Shown in pieces: positions 32,612 to 40,735 of a DNA stretch of 64,000 nt. Location: positions 558,001 to 622,000 of the forward strand of contig NZ_LR134201.1 of NCBI RefSeq assembly GCF_900635955.1. The letters run 5' to 3'. The translations under genes were made by a program, and so were the position numbers. Below the pieces are notes generated by a model. The model searched no databases. It was not told the origin of the DNA and was given only the letters and a program-made list of their open reading frames with translations. This DNA is from Cedecea lapagei. GTDB taxonomy: Bacteria; Pseudomonadota; Gammaproteobacteria; Enterobacterales; Enterobacteriaceae. Numbering within the stretch: the first letter of the stretch is position 1; every line of letters starts with the position of its first letter.

Positions 32612-33247
32612 GTGTTATCTTATTATTTTCAGGGTATTGCATTAGGGGCCGCGTTAATTCTCCCGCTAGGGCCGCAAAATGCTTTTGTCATGAATCAGGG
32701 GATCCGTCGTCAGTATCATCTGATGATTGCCACGCTGTGTGCGCTGAGTGACATCCTGCTTATTTGCGGTGGGATTTTTGGCGGCAGCGCAATCCTGATG
32801 CAGTCCCCCTGGCTGCTGGCGCTGGTCACCTGGGGCGGCGTTGCGTTTTTACTGTGGTACGGTTGGGGCGCTTTACGCGCGGCGATGAGCAGTAATCTGG
32901 AACTTGCCTCGGCCGAAGTGCTGAAGCAGGGGCGCTGGAGGATTGTCGTTACCGTGCTGGCGGTCACCTGGCTCAACCCGCACGTTTATCTGGATACTTT
33001 TGTGGTGCTCGGTAGCCTGGGCGGACAGCTCGAGGATGAAGCGAAGCGCTGGTTTGCTTTGGGCACCATCAGCGCCTCTGTTCTCTGGTTTTACGGGCTG
33101 GCTCTTCTTGCCGCCTGGCTTGCTCCGCGGCTGCGTACGGCGAAAGCCCAGCGCATGATTAACGGCGTGGTCGGCGTTGTGATGTGGTTTATCGCGGCCC
33201 AGCTGGCCCTGGATGGCGTGCAGCATATCGCGGCGCTCGTGCGCTAA
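32612..33247 (+). CDS. argO: Arginine exporter ArgO (LysE family)
   Basis: 211 aa with a GTG start at 32612, giving the E. coli length; GAAGGG lies about 8 nt upstream, whereas the GTG at 32603 overlaps that site. It is an inner-membrane amino acid exporter with about six membrane segments. The LysE signature is ALGAALILPLGPQNAFVMNQGIRR, with LAVTWLNPHVYLDT in the middle. It exports arginine, and canavanine, when arginine is high. The activator gene argP lies about 900 bp downstream, and ArgP drives argO in E. coli. Confidence 0.95.
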   Translation: MLSYYFQGIALGAALILPLGPQNAFVMNQGIRRQYHLMIATLCALSDILLICGGIFGGSAILMQSPWLLALVTWGGVAFLLWYGWGALRAAMSSNLELASAEVLKQGRWRIVVTVLAVTWLNPHVYLDTFVVLGSLGGQLEDEAKRWFALGTISASVLWFYGLALLAAWLAPRLRTAKAQRMINGVVGVVMWFIAAQLALDGVQHIAALVR

Positions 33248-33358
33248 TTCGCCATAATCCGATAGACAAGTTTCCATTACACGCTAAGCTTGCTGGCAGA
33301 CGCCGGGAGTTTTTTTGAAAGGCGTAATCACAGTGGAACGTAGCACGGAGGAGTTACA

Positions 33359-34096
33359 GTGAAGTTTAAAATTTTAGCATTAGCCGCGTTAATGGGATTA
33401 GGTTCTGTTTCTGTGCAGGCAGGTGAGTTGCCGAACGGGCCGCACGTGGTCACCTCCGGGACAGCCAGCGTGGATGCCGTACCTGATATCGCTACCCTCG
33501 CTATCGAAGTTAACGTATCCGCTAAGGATGCGGCCTCCGCCAAAAAACAGGCTGACGATCGCGTGGCGGAGTATCTGACCTTCCTGCAGAAAAATGGCGT
33601 TGAGAAAAAGGACATCAATGCTGCCAACCTGCGCACGCAGCCGGAATATGATTACCTGAAAGACGGTAAAACCCAGTTGAAGGGCTACCGTGCAGTACGC
33701 CAGGTTGAAGTGACTCTGCGCAAGCTGGATAAAATGAACGAACTCCTTGATGGCGCGCTGAAATCTGGCCTCAACGAAATCCGTTCCGTGTCGCTGGGCG
33801 TTGCGCATCCTGAAGAGTACAAGGATAAAGCACGCAAAGAGGCGATTAACGACGCAACTCGTCAGGCGAAGCTGCTGGCCGAAGGCTTTAACAGCAAGCT
33901 GGGACCGGTATACAGCGTGCGGTACCACGTTTCTAACTACCAGCCAGCGCCGATGGTTCGCATGATGAAAGCGGACGCGGCTGCACCTGCTTCCGCTCAG
34001 GACACCTACGATCAGCAGACTATCCAGTTTGACGATCAGGTTGATGTCGTGTTTGAGCTGCAGGGCGCTCAGGCTCCGGCGGCTCCTGCTCAGTAA
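33359..34096 (+). CDS. yggE: YggE, periplasmic SIMPL-domain protein
   Basis: 245 aa. A signal peptide ends VQA-G at about residue 21. The body is a SIMPL/DUF541 domain (VVTSGTASVDAVPDIATLAIEV, then GYRAVRQVEVTLRKLDKMNELLDGAL, VSNYQPAPMVRMM). In E. coli it is linked to lower oxidative stress, mechanism unknown. The GTG at 33359 is the start, with GGAGG upstream. The C-terminal tail is Ala/Pro/Gln-rich. K-12 has the scp-argK-ygfI block between yggE and argP; here the two genes converge directly. Confidence 0.92.
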   Translation: MKFKILALAALMGLGSVSVQAGELPNGPHVVTSGTASVDAVPDIATLAIEVNVSAKDAASAKKQADDRVAEYLTFLQKNGVEKKDINAANLRTQPEYDYLKDGKTQLKGYRAVRQVEVTLRKLDKMNELLDGALKSGLNEIRSVSLGVAHPEEYKDKARKEAINDATRQAKLLAEGFNSKLGPVYSVRYHVSNYQPAPMVRMMKADAAAPASAQDTYDQQTIQFDDQVDVVFELQGAQAPAAPAQ

Positions 34097-34112
34097 CTGC
34101 TGATCTGCACCT

Positions 34113-34140
34113 TAACCCTCGCCGTTTGCGGCGGGGGTTA
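34113..34140. terminator. Hairpin between convergent yggE and argP
   Basis: TAACCCTCGCC/GGCGGGGGTTA forms an 11-bp stem with one G-U pair and a 6-nt loop. Neither side has a strong T-run, so the terminator role is tentative. Confidence 0.45.
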
Positions 34141-34149
34141 GTCTAAACG

Positions 34150-35049
34150 TTATTCCGTATCCTGCCTCAATACCCTGTGTCCGTATTCGAGCAAGGCATC
34201 CGTGACGTTACGCATCATGCGGCTTTCAGGCGCAAAACGATGCCAGTAAAGCATGCGTCGCTGTAGCAGGCCCGGCGTCAGGTCGATTAATTCCCCGCTA
34301 TTTAACTCGCGCTCGATTTGCAGGTGCGGGATCATACAGCAGGTTGTGCCCTGTCTGGCCAACTGGACGAAGGCTTCGGAAGAGTTAACGATATGGCAGG
34401 GGACGCTGCCCGGCGACAGGTCGAAGTTCTGCTGCAAAAAGGCCTGATGCATGTCATCGAGATGGTCGAAGGCAACCGCTGGCGCTTTGAGCAGAGCCGA
34501 ACGCGTAACGCCGTTGGGAAAATAGCGCTCGGCAAACTCTTTTGAACCCACAAAAAGGTAGTCCAGCGCGCCCAGGCGATCCACGAGGCAACTGGGCAGC
34601 GGCTGAGGCTGTATAGAGACTGCGCCCACCACTTCACCCCGGCGCAGACGTTCCTGGGTTCGGGTTTCATCTTCCACCTGGAGATTGAGGCGAATAGGCG
34701 AGTCAACTAATACCGGCGCCAAAGCCGGCAGCAGCCAGGTTGCCAGGCTATCGGCGTTGACCGCAAGCGAGAGCAGCAGCGGCGTGGAGCCGGTTTGCTC
34801 GTCGCCCAGCCACTCTTCTTCCAGCAGCTCTACCTGGCGTAAAAGCGCCAGCAGCTTTTGACCCTGCTCGGTAGGGCGAGGCGGTACGGTGCGCACCAAC
34901 AATGGCTGGCCGAACATCGTTTCCAGTTGCTTAATACGTTGTGATACCGCCGACTGAGTAATGCACAGCTTCTGCGCCGCGCGCTCAAATCCTCGTTCAC
35001 GAATTACCGCATCCAGCGCCTGCAGCGTTCTGTAGTCCGGGCGTTTCAT
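34150..35049 (-). CDS. argP: LysR-type regulator ArgP
   Basis: 299 aa. It activates argO and genes of lysine metabolism, and responds to arginine and lysine; historically it was called IciA. The N-terminal winged HTH is MKRPDYRTLQALDAVIRERGFERAA plus LCITQSAVSQRIKQLE, followed by the linker helix and a LysR effector domain (about 90-299). It is divergent from rpiA with a 187-bp spacer and reads toward yggE/argO, its main target being argO. Confidence 0.95.
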   Translation of the reverse strand: MKRPDYRTLQALDAVIRERGFERAAQKLCITQSAVSQRIKQLETMFGQPLLVRTVPPRPTEQGQKLLALLRQVELLEEEWLGDEQTGSTPLLLSLAVNADSLATWLLPALAPVLVDSPIRLNLQVEDETRTQERLRRGEVVGAVSIQPQPLPSCLVDRLGALDYLFVGSKEFAERYFPNGVTRSALLKAPAVAFDHLDDMHQAFLQQNFDLSPGSVPCHIVNSSEAFVQLARQGTTCCMIPHLQIERELNSGELIDLTPGLLQRRMLYWHRFAPESRMMRNVTDALLEYGHRVLRQDTE

Positions 35050-35174
35050 TGTTGTTCATTTGCTCCTGATCTCTTTGTGCAGCCACTATGACATAAATTT
35101 GCCGTTGATTCAGACCAAATCGGCAAACGGCTATGGCTTTGAACGTGATGACGTCGGCATTGCGGTAATCCCGG

Positions 35175-35203
35175 GGACATTTTTTCAGCTCATGCTCTAT
35201 AAT
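35175..35203 (+). promoter_or_regulatory. Probable rpiA promoter
   Basis: A consensus -10 TATAAT (35198-35203) lies 33 bp before the rpiA ATG. The -35 is weak (GGACAT, 17-bp spacer). Confidence 0.5.
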
Positions 35204-35236
35204 GCGCGTCAGTTTCCACATCACAGGCATAAAATT

Positions 35237-35896
35237 ATGACGCAGGATGAACTGAAAAAAGCAGTCGGATGGGCAGCGCTCCAGTACGTGCAGCCGGGGA
35301 CCATTGTCGGCGTTGGCACCGGCTCAACGGCCGCGCACTTCATTGATGCTCTGGGTACCATTAAACACCAGATTGAAGGCGCTGTTTCCAGCTCCGACGC
35401 TTCCACCGCGAAACTGAAAAGCCTTGGAATTACCGTTTTCGATCTTAATGAGGTGGACTCATTAGGCGTTTATGTCGACGGTGCCGATGAGATCAACAAC
35501 CAGATGCAGATGATTAAAGGCGGCGGCGCAGCGCTGACCCGCGAGAAGATTATCGCCTCGGTGGCTGAGAAGTTTGTCTGCATCGCGGACTCCTCCAAGC
35601 AGGTCGATATTCTTGGCAATTTCCCGCTGCCGGTTGAAGTGATCCCGATGGCGCGCAGCGCCGTAGCGCGTGAGCTGGTGAAGCTGGGCGGTCGCCCGGA
35701 GTATCGTCAGGGTGTGGTTACTGACAACGGCAATATCATTCTGGATGTGCATGGCCTGAGCATCATGGAGCCGATGAAGCTGGAAAATACCATCAACGGT
35801 ATTCCTGGCGTGGTGACCGTGGGGCTGTTTGCGAACCGAGGCGCGGATGTGGCGCTGATTGGGACCGCAGAAGGCGTCAAAACTATCGTGAAATGA
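35237..35896 (+). CDS. rpiA: Ribose-5-phosphate isomerase A
   Basis: 219 aa, E. coli length. It interconverts ribose 5-phosphate and ribulose 5-phosphate, feeding nucleotide synthesis and, with tktA in this window, the pentose phosphate pathway. Motifs are VGVGTGSTAAHFIDAL (phosphate loop), SSDASTAKLKSLGI, DGADEINNQMQMIKGGGAALTREKI with the catalytic acid region, and VEVIPMARSAV. The ATG at 35237 is the conserved start; the open frame back to 35060 covers the intergenic promoter. Confidence 0.97.
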   Translation: MTQDELKKAVGWAALQYVQPGTIVGVGTGSTAAHFIDALGTIKHQIEGAVSSSDASTAKLKSLGITVFDLNEVDSLGVYVDGADEINNQMQMIKGGGAALTREKIIASVAEKFVCIADSSKQVDILGNFPLPVEVIPMARSAVARELVKLGGRPEYRQGVVTDNGNIILDVHGLSIMEPMKLENTINGIPGVVTVGLFANRGADVALIGTAEGVKTIVK

Positions 35897-36199
35897 TCTG
35901 ACCGGGGCGCCCTCTGCGCCCCAAAAATCCGTATAAAAAATGACAAATTATTTTAACGGCATATTTGGTGACATATATCACATTTTGGTAACGGTCCTGT
36001 GATTCATTCCTGGTTATTCCGTACTCCCAGCATTTTATTCTGACTCCTGCCGCCTTATTCCCTTTCGACGAGACGCTGACGCAATCGTTCATATTGCCCC
36101 AAACGTAGATTTTGATATTTTGACAGAAGGGTAACTTATAGGCGGTGGCGCATCATCGCCCAGAAATGAACACAACAGCACTGAAATAGGGTCGGGGAA
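35897..36199 (+). other. rpiA-serA intergenic region
   Basis: 303 bp with no gene. A perfect GGGGCGC/GCGCCCC hairpin lies at 35904-35922, but its U-run is on the minus-strand side (AAAAA on plus), so it would stop leftward rather than rpiA transcription. The rest is AT-rich and must carry the serA promoter. Lrp and CRP act on serA in E. coli, but I did not find a clear single site here. Confidence 0.55.
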
Positions 36200-37438
36200 A
36201 TGGCAAAAGTATCACTGGATAAAGACAGAATTAAATTCCTGCTAGTCGAAGGCGTGCACCAAAAGGCGGTGGATAATCTTCGCGCGGCGGGATACACCAA
36301 CATTGAATTCCATAAAGGCGCGCTGGATTCCGAAGCGCTTAAAGAGTCGATCCGTGATGCTCACTTTATTGGCCTGCGTTCCCGCACCCATTTGACCGAA
36401 GAGATCTTTGCTGCGGCTGAGAAGCTGGTGGCGGTTGGCTGTTTCTGTATTGGGACAAACCAGGTTGACCTGGATGCCGCCGCGAAGCGTGGGATCCCGG
36501 TATTCAACGCGCCATTCTCTAACACCCGTTCCGTTGCTGAGCTGGTCATTGGCGAGCTGCTGCTGCTGCTGCGCGGGATCCCTGAGGCTAACGCGAAAGC
36601 GCACCGTGGCGTGTGGAACAAGCTGGCCGTGGGGTCTTATGAAGCCCGCGGTAAAAAACTCGGCATTATCGGTTACGGCCACATCGGCACGCAGCTAGGG
36701 ATTCTGGCTGAATCTCTGGGGATGCATGTTTATTTCTACGACATCGAGAACAAGCTGCCGCTGGGCAACGCCACTCAGGTTCAGCATCTCTCCGACCTGC
36801 TGAATATGAGCGATGTGGTGAGCCTGCACGTGCCGGAAAATGCCTCAACTAAAAACATGATTGGCGCTAACGAGCTGGCGCTGATGAAGCCTGGTTCTCT
36901 GCTGATCAACGCCTCTCGCGGCACGGTAGTGGATATTCCAGCGCTGTGCGGCGCGCTTTCCAGCAAACATCTGTCTGGTGCGGCTATCGACGTCTTCCCG
37001 ACCGAGCCTGCAACCAACAGCGATCCGTTTAACTCGCCGCTGTGTGAGTTCGACAACGTGATCCTGACGCCGCACATCGGCGGCTCAACTCAGGAAGCAC
37101 AGGAAAATATCGGTCTGGAAGTGGCGGGTAAACTGGCGAAGTACTCTGATAACGGCTCTACGCTGTCAGCGGTTAACTTCCCGGAGGTTTCTCTGCCGCT
37201 GCACGGCGGCACGACCAGCCGCCTGCTGCACATTCATGAAAATCGTCCGGGGATCCTGACGGCGCTTAACCAGATCTTCGCCGAGCAGGGCATCAACATT
37301 GCTGCCCAGTTCCTGCAGACTACGCCGCACATGGGCTATGTCGTTATTGATATTGATGCAGCGGAAGATGTTGCGGAGAAAGCGCTGAAATCAATGAAAG
37401 CGATTCCGGGCACTATTCGCGCCCGCCTGCTGTACTGA
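36200..37438 (+). CDS. serA: D-3-phosphoglycerate dehydrogenase
   Basis: 412 aa (E. coli 410). It catalyses the first committed step of serine synthesis and is inhibited by serine. The NAD motif is GIIGYGHIGTQLGILAESLG, the catalytic Arg is in LLINASRGTVVD, Glu in the DVFPTEPATN region and His in ILTPHIGGSTQEAQ. The C-terminal ACT domain (about 337-412) binds serine. A short loop before HIHENRPG has two extra residues (GGTTSRLLHIH) relative to K-12. Serine from this enzyme feeds the glycine-cleavage genes in this window. Confidence 0.97.
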   Translation: MAKVSLDKDRIKFLLVEGVHQKAVDNLRAAGYTNIEFHKGALDSEALKESIRDAHFIGLRSRTHLTEEIFAAAEKLVAVGCFCIGTNQVDLDAAAKRGIPVFNAPFSNTRSVAELVIGELLLLLRGIPEANAKAHRGVWNKLAVGSYEARGKKLGIIGYGHIGTQLGILAESLGMHVYFYDIENKLPLGNATQVQHLSDLLNMSDVVSLHVPENASTKNMIGANELALMKPGSLLINASRGTVVDIPALCGALSSKHLSGAAIDVFPTEPATNSDPFNSPLCEFDNVILTPHIGGSTQEAQENIGLEVAGKLAKYSDNGSTLSAVNFPEVSLPLHGGTTSRLLHIHENRPGILTALNQIFAEQGINIAAQFLQTTPHMGYVVIDIDAAEDVAEKALKSMKAIPGTIRARLLY

Positions 37439-37449
37439 TAGACCTTGTG

Positions 37450-37478
37450 GCCTCTTCCTCTGATGGGGAAGGGGCTTT
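37450..37478. terminator. Hairpin between convergent serA and fau
   Basis: An 11-bp stem with several G-U pairs (GCCTCTTCCTC with GGGGAAGGGGC, loop TGAT) is followed by TTT and reaches the fau stop codon. Confidence 0.6.
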
Positions 37479-38073
37479 ACCACTGCCAGAGGCGCGACGG
37501 CGTCACCACGGCAGGCAAAGGGATATCCCACTGTTCAACCGGTAATTCATCCACCTGCTGGCAATCATGCGCCAGGCCAACCGGGTAGAGCCCGTGCTGC
37601 TGCCAGTGCTGTAGCGTCCTGTCGTAGAATCCTCCGCCCATCCCCAGACGCTGTCCCTTTGCATCAAAGGCCACCAGCGGGGTAATCAACACATCCAGCT
37701 TGTTCAGCGGCAGCACGTCGCGAACGTCCAGCTCAGGCTCAAGAATTTTCAGACGATTGGTGACCAGCCTGCTCGTCGGCGTATAGCGCAGAAACAACAG
37801 GTTGCCCGGGCTGAAGGGATGAAGCACAGGAAGGTAGACCTCTTTTCCCGCCTGCCACAATCCTTCAATCAGCGGCGTGGTATTCAGCTCACCGTCGAAG
37901 GAGAGAAACAGCGCCACGGTTTGCGCGTGAATAACCGGCTCAAACACCAGCATGCGTTCAGCGGCCTGTTGGGCAAAAGTGTGTTGTTCAGCGGGAGTAA
38001 GCGACCGGCGTCGCTGCCGGATTGTCTGGCGTATGTCCTGACGAAGCGTTGAGGTTAACGGTTTACGCGTCAT
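37477..38073 (-). CDS. fau: 5-formyltetrahydrofolate cyclo-ligase
   Basis: 198 aa. It converts 5-formyl-THF to 5,10-methenyl-THF with ATP, clearing the folate by-product of serine hydroxymethyltransferase. Motifs are RQTIRQRRRSLTP at the N-terminus (basic, ATP region), LPVLHPFSPGNLLFL and the signature GQRLGMGGGFYDRTL. It lies directly downstream of 6S RNA and is made from the same transcript (ssrS-fau) as in E. coli, where fau is linked to persister formation. The symbol ygfA is also used. Confidence 0.95.
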   Translation of the reverse strand: MTRKPLTSTLRQDIRQTIRQRRRSLTPAEQHTFAQQAAERMLVFEPVIHAQTVALFLSFDGELNTTPLIEGLWQAGKEVYLPVLHPFSPGNLLFLRYTPTSRLVTNRLKILEPELDVRDVLPLNKLDVLITPLVAFDAKGQRLGMGGGFYDRTLQHWQQHGLYPVGLAHDCQQVDELPVEQWDIPLPAVVTPSRLWQW

Positions 38074-38094
38074 GATGGCCGGGTAGTAAAAAGG

Positions 38095-38277
38095 GAATCT
38101 CCGAGATGCCGCCGCAGGCTGTAACCCTTGAACCCTTGGTTCAAGGTGAGTGTGTCGTCATGGTTTTCAGGCTTCTCGGACGAACCGAGCATGCTCACCA
38201 ACCGCGGAGCGCCACACTCTTGTGGTATGAAATATCGGCTCAGGGGACTGGCCCGCTTGCAAACATCTCAGAGAAAT
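38095..38277 (-). ncRNA. ssrS: 6S RNA
   Basis: A 183-nt RNA on the minus strand starts ATTTCTCTGAGATG and ends CGGAGATTC. The two ends pair to form the closing stem, and the large central bulge mimics an open promoter (CCGATATTTCATACC on one side). It binds sigma-70 RNA polymerase and lowers transcription in stationary phase. Sequence and length are nearly those of E. coli 6S RNA, and fau follows on the same transcript as usual. Its 5' end lies 42 nt from the zapA stop. Confidence 0.97.
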
Positions 38278-38318
38278 TTTGTCTTCGAAGTTACTCTACC
38301 ATAGTCAACTGCGAAGTG

Positions 38319-38648
38319 TTATTCAAACTTTGGACCCTGTCGGTCTGCAATGCGACCTTGCTCAAGCAATGCTTGTTCGATGGTCTGCTGTAGCATCCGA
38401 ATACGCTCTTCCATATTGGCGGCGTAGTCACGGGTTTTCGACTTTTCCTGAGCCAGCTCGTAGCAAATGTTCAGTGCTGCGATAAAGACCAGCTGCTCGG
38501 TATTTGTGACTCTAGTGCGAACTTTTAAATCTTGCAACCGCTGATTCAGCTCTTCCGCAGCCTGATTCAGCGCATCCTGTTGTTCAGGCGGACAATTCAC
38601 GCGCAATGAACGACCGAAAATTTGAATATCGACTGGTTGTGCAGACAT
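38319..38648 (-). CDS. zapA: Cell division protein ZapA
   Basis: 109 aa, E. coli length. It binds FtsZ and bundles protofilaments at the Z-ring. The globular N-terminal head (VDIQIFGRSLRVNCPPEQQ) is followed by a long coiled coil (about 25-100). The ATG at 38648 (MSAQPVDI) is the family start; the open frame continues to 39392 only because it is antisense to ygfB. It is divergent from ygfB. Confidence 0.96.
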   Translation of the reverse strand: MSAQPVDIQIFGRSLRVNCPPEQQDALNQAAEELNQRLQDLKVRTRVTNTEQLVFIAALNICYELAQEKSKTRDYAANMEERIRMLQQTIEQALLEQGRIADRQGPKFE

Positions 38649-38816
38649 GCCACCTTCCTGCTGTTTACTCGCCTGCCTTAACGCTACCGACCCCGGTAAC
38701 GGAAGGGGCGCCACTATAGCTATCCCGATATTAAGATACAAGCCCTTTTCTGGTATCTGCGGGGGTCCTGGTGGTAGCATAACACACACTATTCCTGCCA
38801 ACGATGACGAATGCGC

Positions 38817-39395
38817 ATGTCTATACAGAACGCAATGCCTGGCTACGATGCCGTAGGCCAACTTTTGAACCAACAAGGTGTGGGCCTGACGCCTGCAGAA
38901 ATGCACGGCTTGATCAGCGGTATGCTGTGCGGCGGTAACAAAGACAGCAGCTGGCAAGCGCTGCTGCACGACCTGACGAATGAAGGCCTGGCTTTTAGCC
39001 AGAACCTTGCGGATCCGCTGCGCCAGATGCACGCTGCCATTGGCGACTCGCTGGAGGATGAAGGTTTCCTGTTCCAGCTTTACCTGCCGGACGGTGATGA
39101 TGTCTCCGTTTTCGATCGCGCCGATGCGCTTTCCGGCTGGGTAAACCACTTCCTGCTTGGGCTTGGCGTGATGCAAAGCAAGCTTGATAAAGTCACCGGT
39201 GAAACCGGTGAAGCGATCGACGATCTGCGTAATATTGCCCAACTGGGCTATGACGAAGACGAAGACCAGGAAGAGCTGGAGATGTCGCTGGAGGAGATTA
39301 TCGAGTATGTGCGTGTTGCCGCTTTGCTGTGTCACGACACCTTTACTCGCGTGGCGCCAACGGCTCCCGAGGTACAAAAACCAACGCTCCACTAA
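38817..39395 (+). CDS. ygfB: YgfB, UPF0149 family protein
   Basis: 192 aa, E. coli length. It is an acidic cytoplasmic protein with MPGYDAVGQLLNQQG, LTPAEMHGLISGMLCGG, FQLYLPDGDD and a strongly acidic GYDEDEDQEELEMSLEEI. Molecular function is unclear in enterics; a Pseudomonas homologue has been tied to regulation of an amidase. It heads the ygfB-pepP-ubiH-ubiI operon, pepP starting 24 nt later. Confidence 0.93.
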   Translation: MSIQNAMPGYDAVGQLLNQQGVGLTPAEMHGLISGMLCGGNKDSSWQALLHDLTNEGLAFSQNLADPLRQMHAAIGDSLEDEGFLFQLYLPDGDDVSVFDRADALSGWVNHFLLGLGVMQSKLDKVTGETGEAIDDLRNIAQLGYDEDEDQEELEMSLEEIIEYVRVAALLCHDTFTRVAPTAPEVQKPTLH

Positions 39396-39418
39396 CGATA
39401 AAAATGTCAGGAGGTGTG

Positions 39419-40735
39419 ATGAATCTGCAGGAATTTCTTCGTCGCCGCCAGGCGCTGCTGGCTAAGATGGCGCCGGGCAGCGCTGCGCTTATTTTCGCGG
39501 CCCCGGAAGCGACCCGCAATGCGGATAGCGAATATCCCTATCGGCAGAGCAGCGATTTTTGGTACTTCACCGGTTTTAACGAGCCGGAAGCGGTTCTGGT
39601 GCTCATCAAAAGCGATGAGTCACACAACCACAGCGTGCTGTTCAACCGTGTGAGAGATAAGAGCGCAGAGATCTGGTTTGGCCGTCGGCTTGGACAGGAA
39701 GCTGCGCCGCAGAAGCTGGGCGTAGATCGTGCGCTGGCCTTTACGGAAATTGGCGAACAGCTGCACCTCCTGCTAAACGGCCTGGACGTGGTGTACCACG
39801 CTCAGGGCGAATACGAATACGCGGATAACATTGTCTTTGCCGCGCTGGATAAGCTGCGCCGTGGCTCGCGTCAAAATCTCTCTGCGCCTGCAACCCTGAC
39901 GGACTGGCGTCCGACGGTACATGAGCTGCGCCTTTTCAAATCAGAAGAGGAGATTGCGGTTATGCGCCGCGCCGGGGAGATCACCGCGCTGGCTCATACT
40001 CGCGCGATGCAGGCCTGCCGTCCGGGAATGTTCGAGTATCAGCTCGAGGGCGAAATTCATCACGAATTTACTCGGCACGGTGCGCGCTATCCGTCTTATA
40101 CCACCATTGTCGGCGGCGGTGAGAACGGCTGTATTCTGCATTACACCGAAAACGAAAGTGAACTCCGCGACGGCGATCTGGTGCTGATTGACGCCGGATG
40201 TGAGTACCAAAGCTACGCCGGAGACATCACCCGTACCTTCCCCGTAAACGGGAAATTCACCCCGGCACAGCGTGAGATTTACGATATCGTACTTGAGTCA
40301 CTGGAAACTTCCCTGAAGCTCTACCGCCCGGGCACCTCCATGCAGGAAGTGACGGCGGAAGTGGTGCGCATTATGGTGAAAGGCCTGGTAAAACTGGGGA
40401 TCCTTAAAGGCGACGTTGACCAGCTGATCGCCAATAATGCCCACCGCGCCTTCTTTATGCATGGCCTTAGCCACTGGCTGGGGCTGGACGTTCACGACGT
40501 CGGCGCTTATGGGCCGGACAAGTCGCGCGTGCTGGAGCCCGGCATGGTGATTACCGTTGAGCCAGGGCTTTATATCGCCCCGGATGCGGACGTGCCCGCG
40601 CAGTATCGTGGCATTGGTATCCGCATCGAAGACGATATCGTCATTACCCAGGACGGTAATGAAAACCTGACCGCCAGCGTGGTGAAATCGGCAGACGATA
40701 TCGAAGCGCTGATGGCAGCGGCGCGTCAGCCATGA
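39419..40735 (+). CDS. pepP: Xaa-Pro aminopeptidase P
   Basis: 438 aa (E. coli 441). It removes N-terminal residues preceding proline, using two Mn ions. The N-terminal creatinase-like domain (about 1-170) precedes the pita-bread domain with metal ligands in LIDAGCEYQSYAGDITRTFP, HGLSHWLGLDVHD, TVEPGLYI and GIGIRIEDDIV. The ATG at 39419 has GGAGG 5 nt upstream; earlier in-frame starts lie in the ygfB tail. Its stop overlaps the ubiH start (ATGA). Confidence 0.96.
   Translation: MNLQEFLRRRQALLAKMAPGSAALIFAAPEATRNADSEYPYRQSSDFWYFTGFNEPEAVLVLIKSDESHNHSVLFNRVRDKSAEIWFGRRLGQEAAPQKLGVDRALAFTEIGEQLHLLLNGLDVVYHAQGEYEYADNIVFAALDKLRRGSRQNLSAPATLTDWRPTVHELRLFKSEEEIAVMRRAGEITALAHTRAMQACRPGMFEYQLEGEIHHEFTRHGARYPSYTTIVGGGENGCILHYTENESELRDGDLVLIDAGCEYQSYAGDITRTFPVNGKFTPAQREIYDIVLESLETSLKLYRPGTSMQEVTAEVVRIMVKGLVKLGILKGDVDQLIANNAHRAFFMHGLSHWLGLDVHDVGAYGPDKSRVLEPGMVITVEPGLYIAPDADVPAQYRGIGIRIEDDIVITQDGNENLTASVVKSADDIEALMAAARQP

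Noticed and set aside
35904..35922. Hairpin after rpiA as the rpiA terminator
   Set aside because: The stem is perfect but the A-run follows it on the plus strand, so it would terminate leftward RNA, not rpiA.
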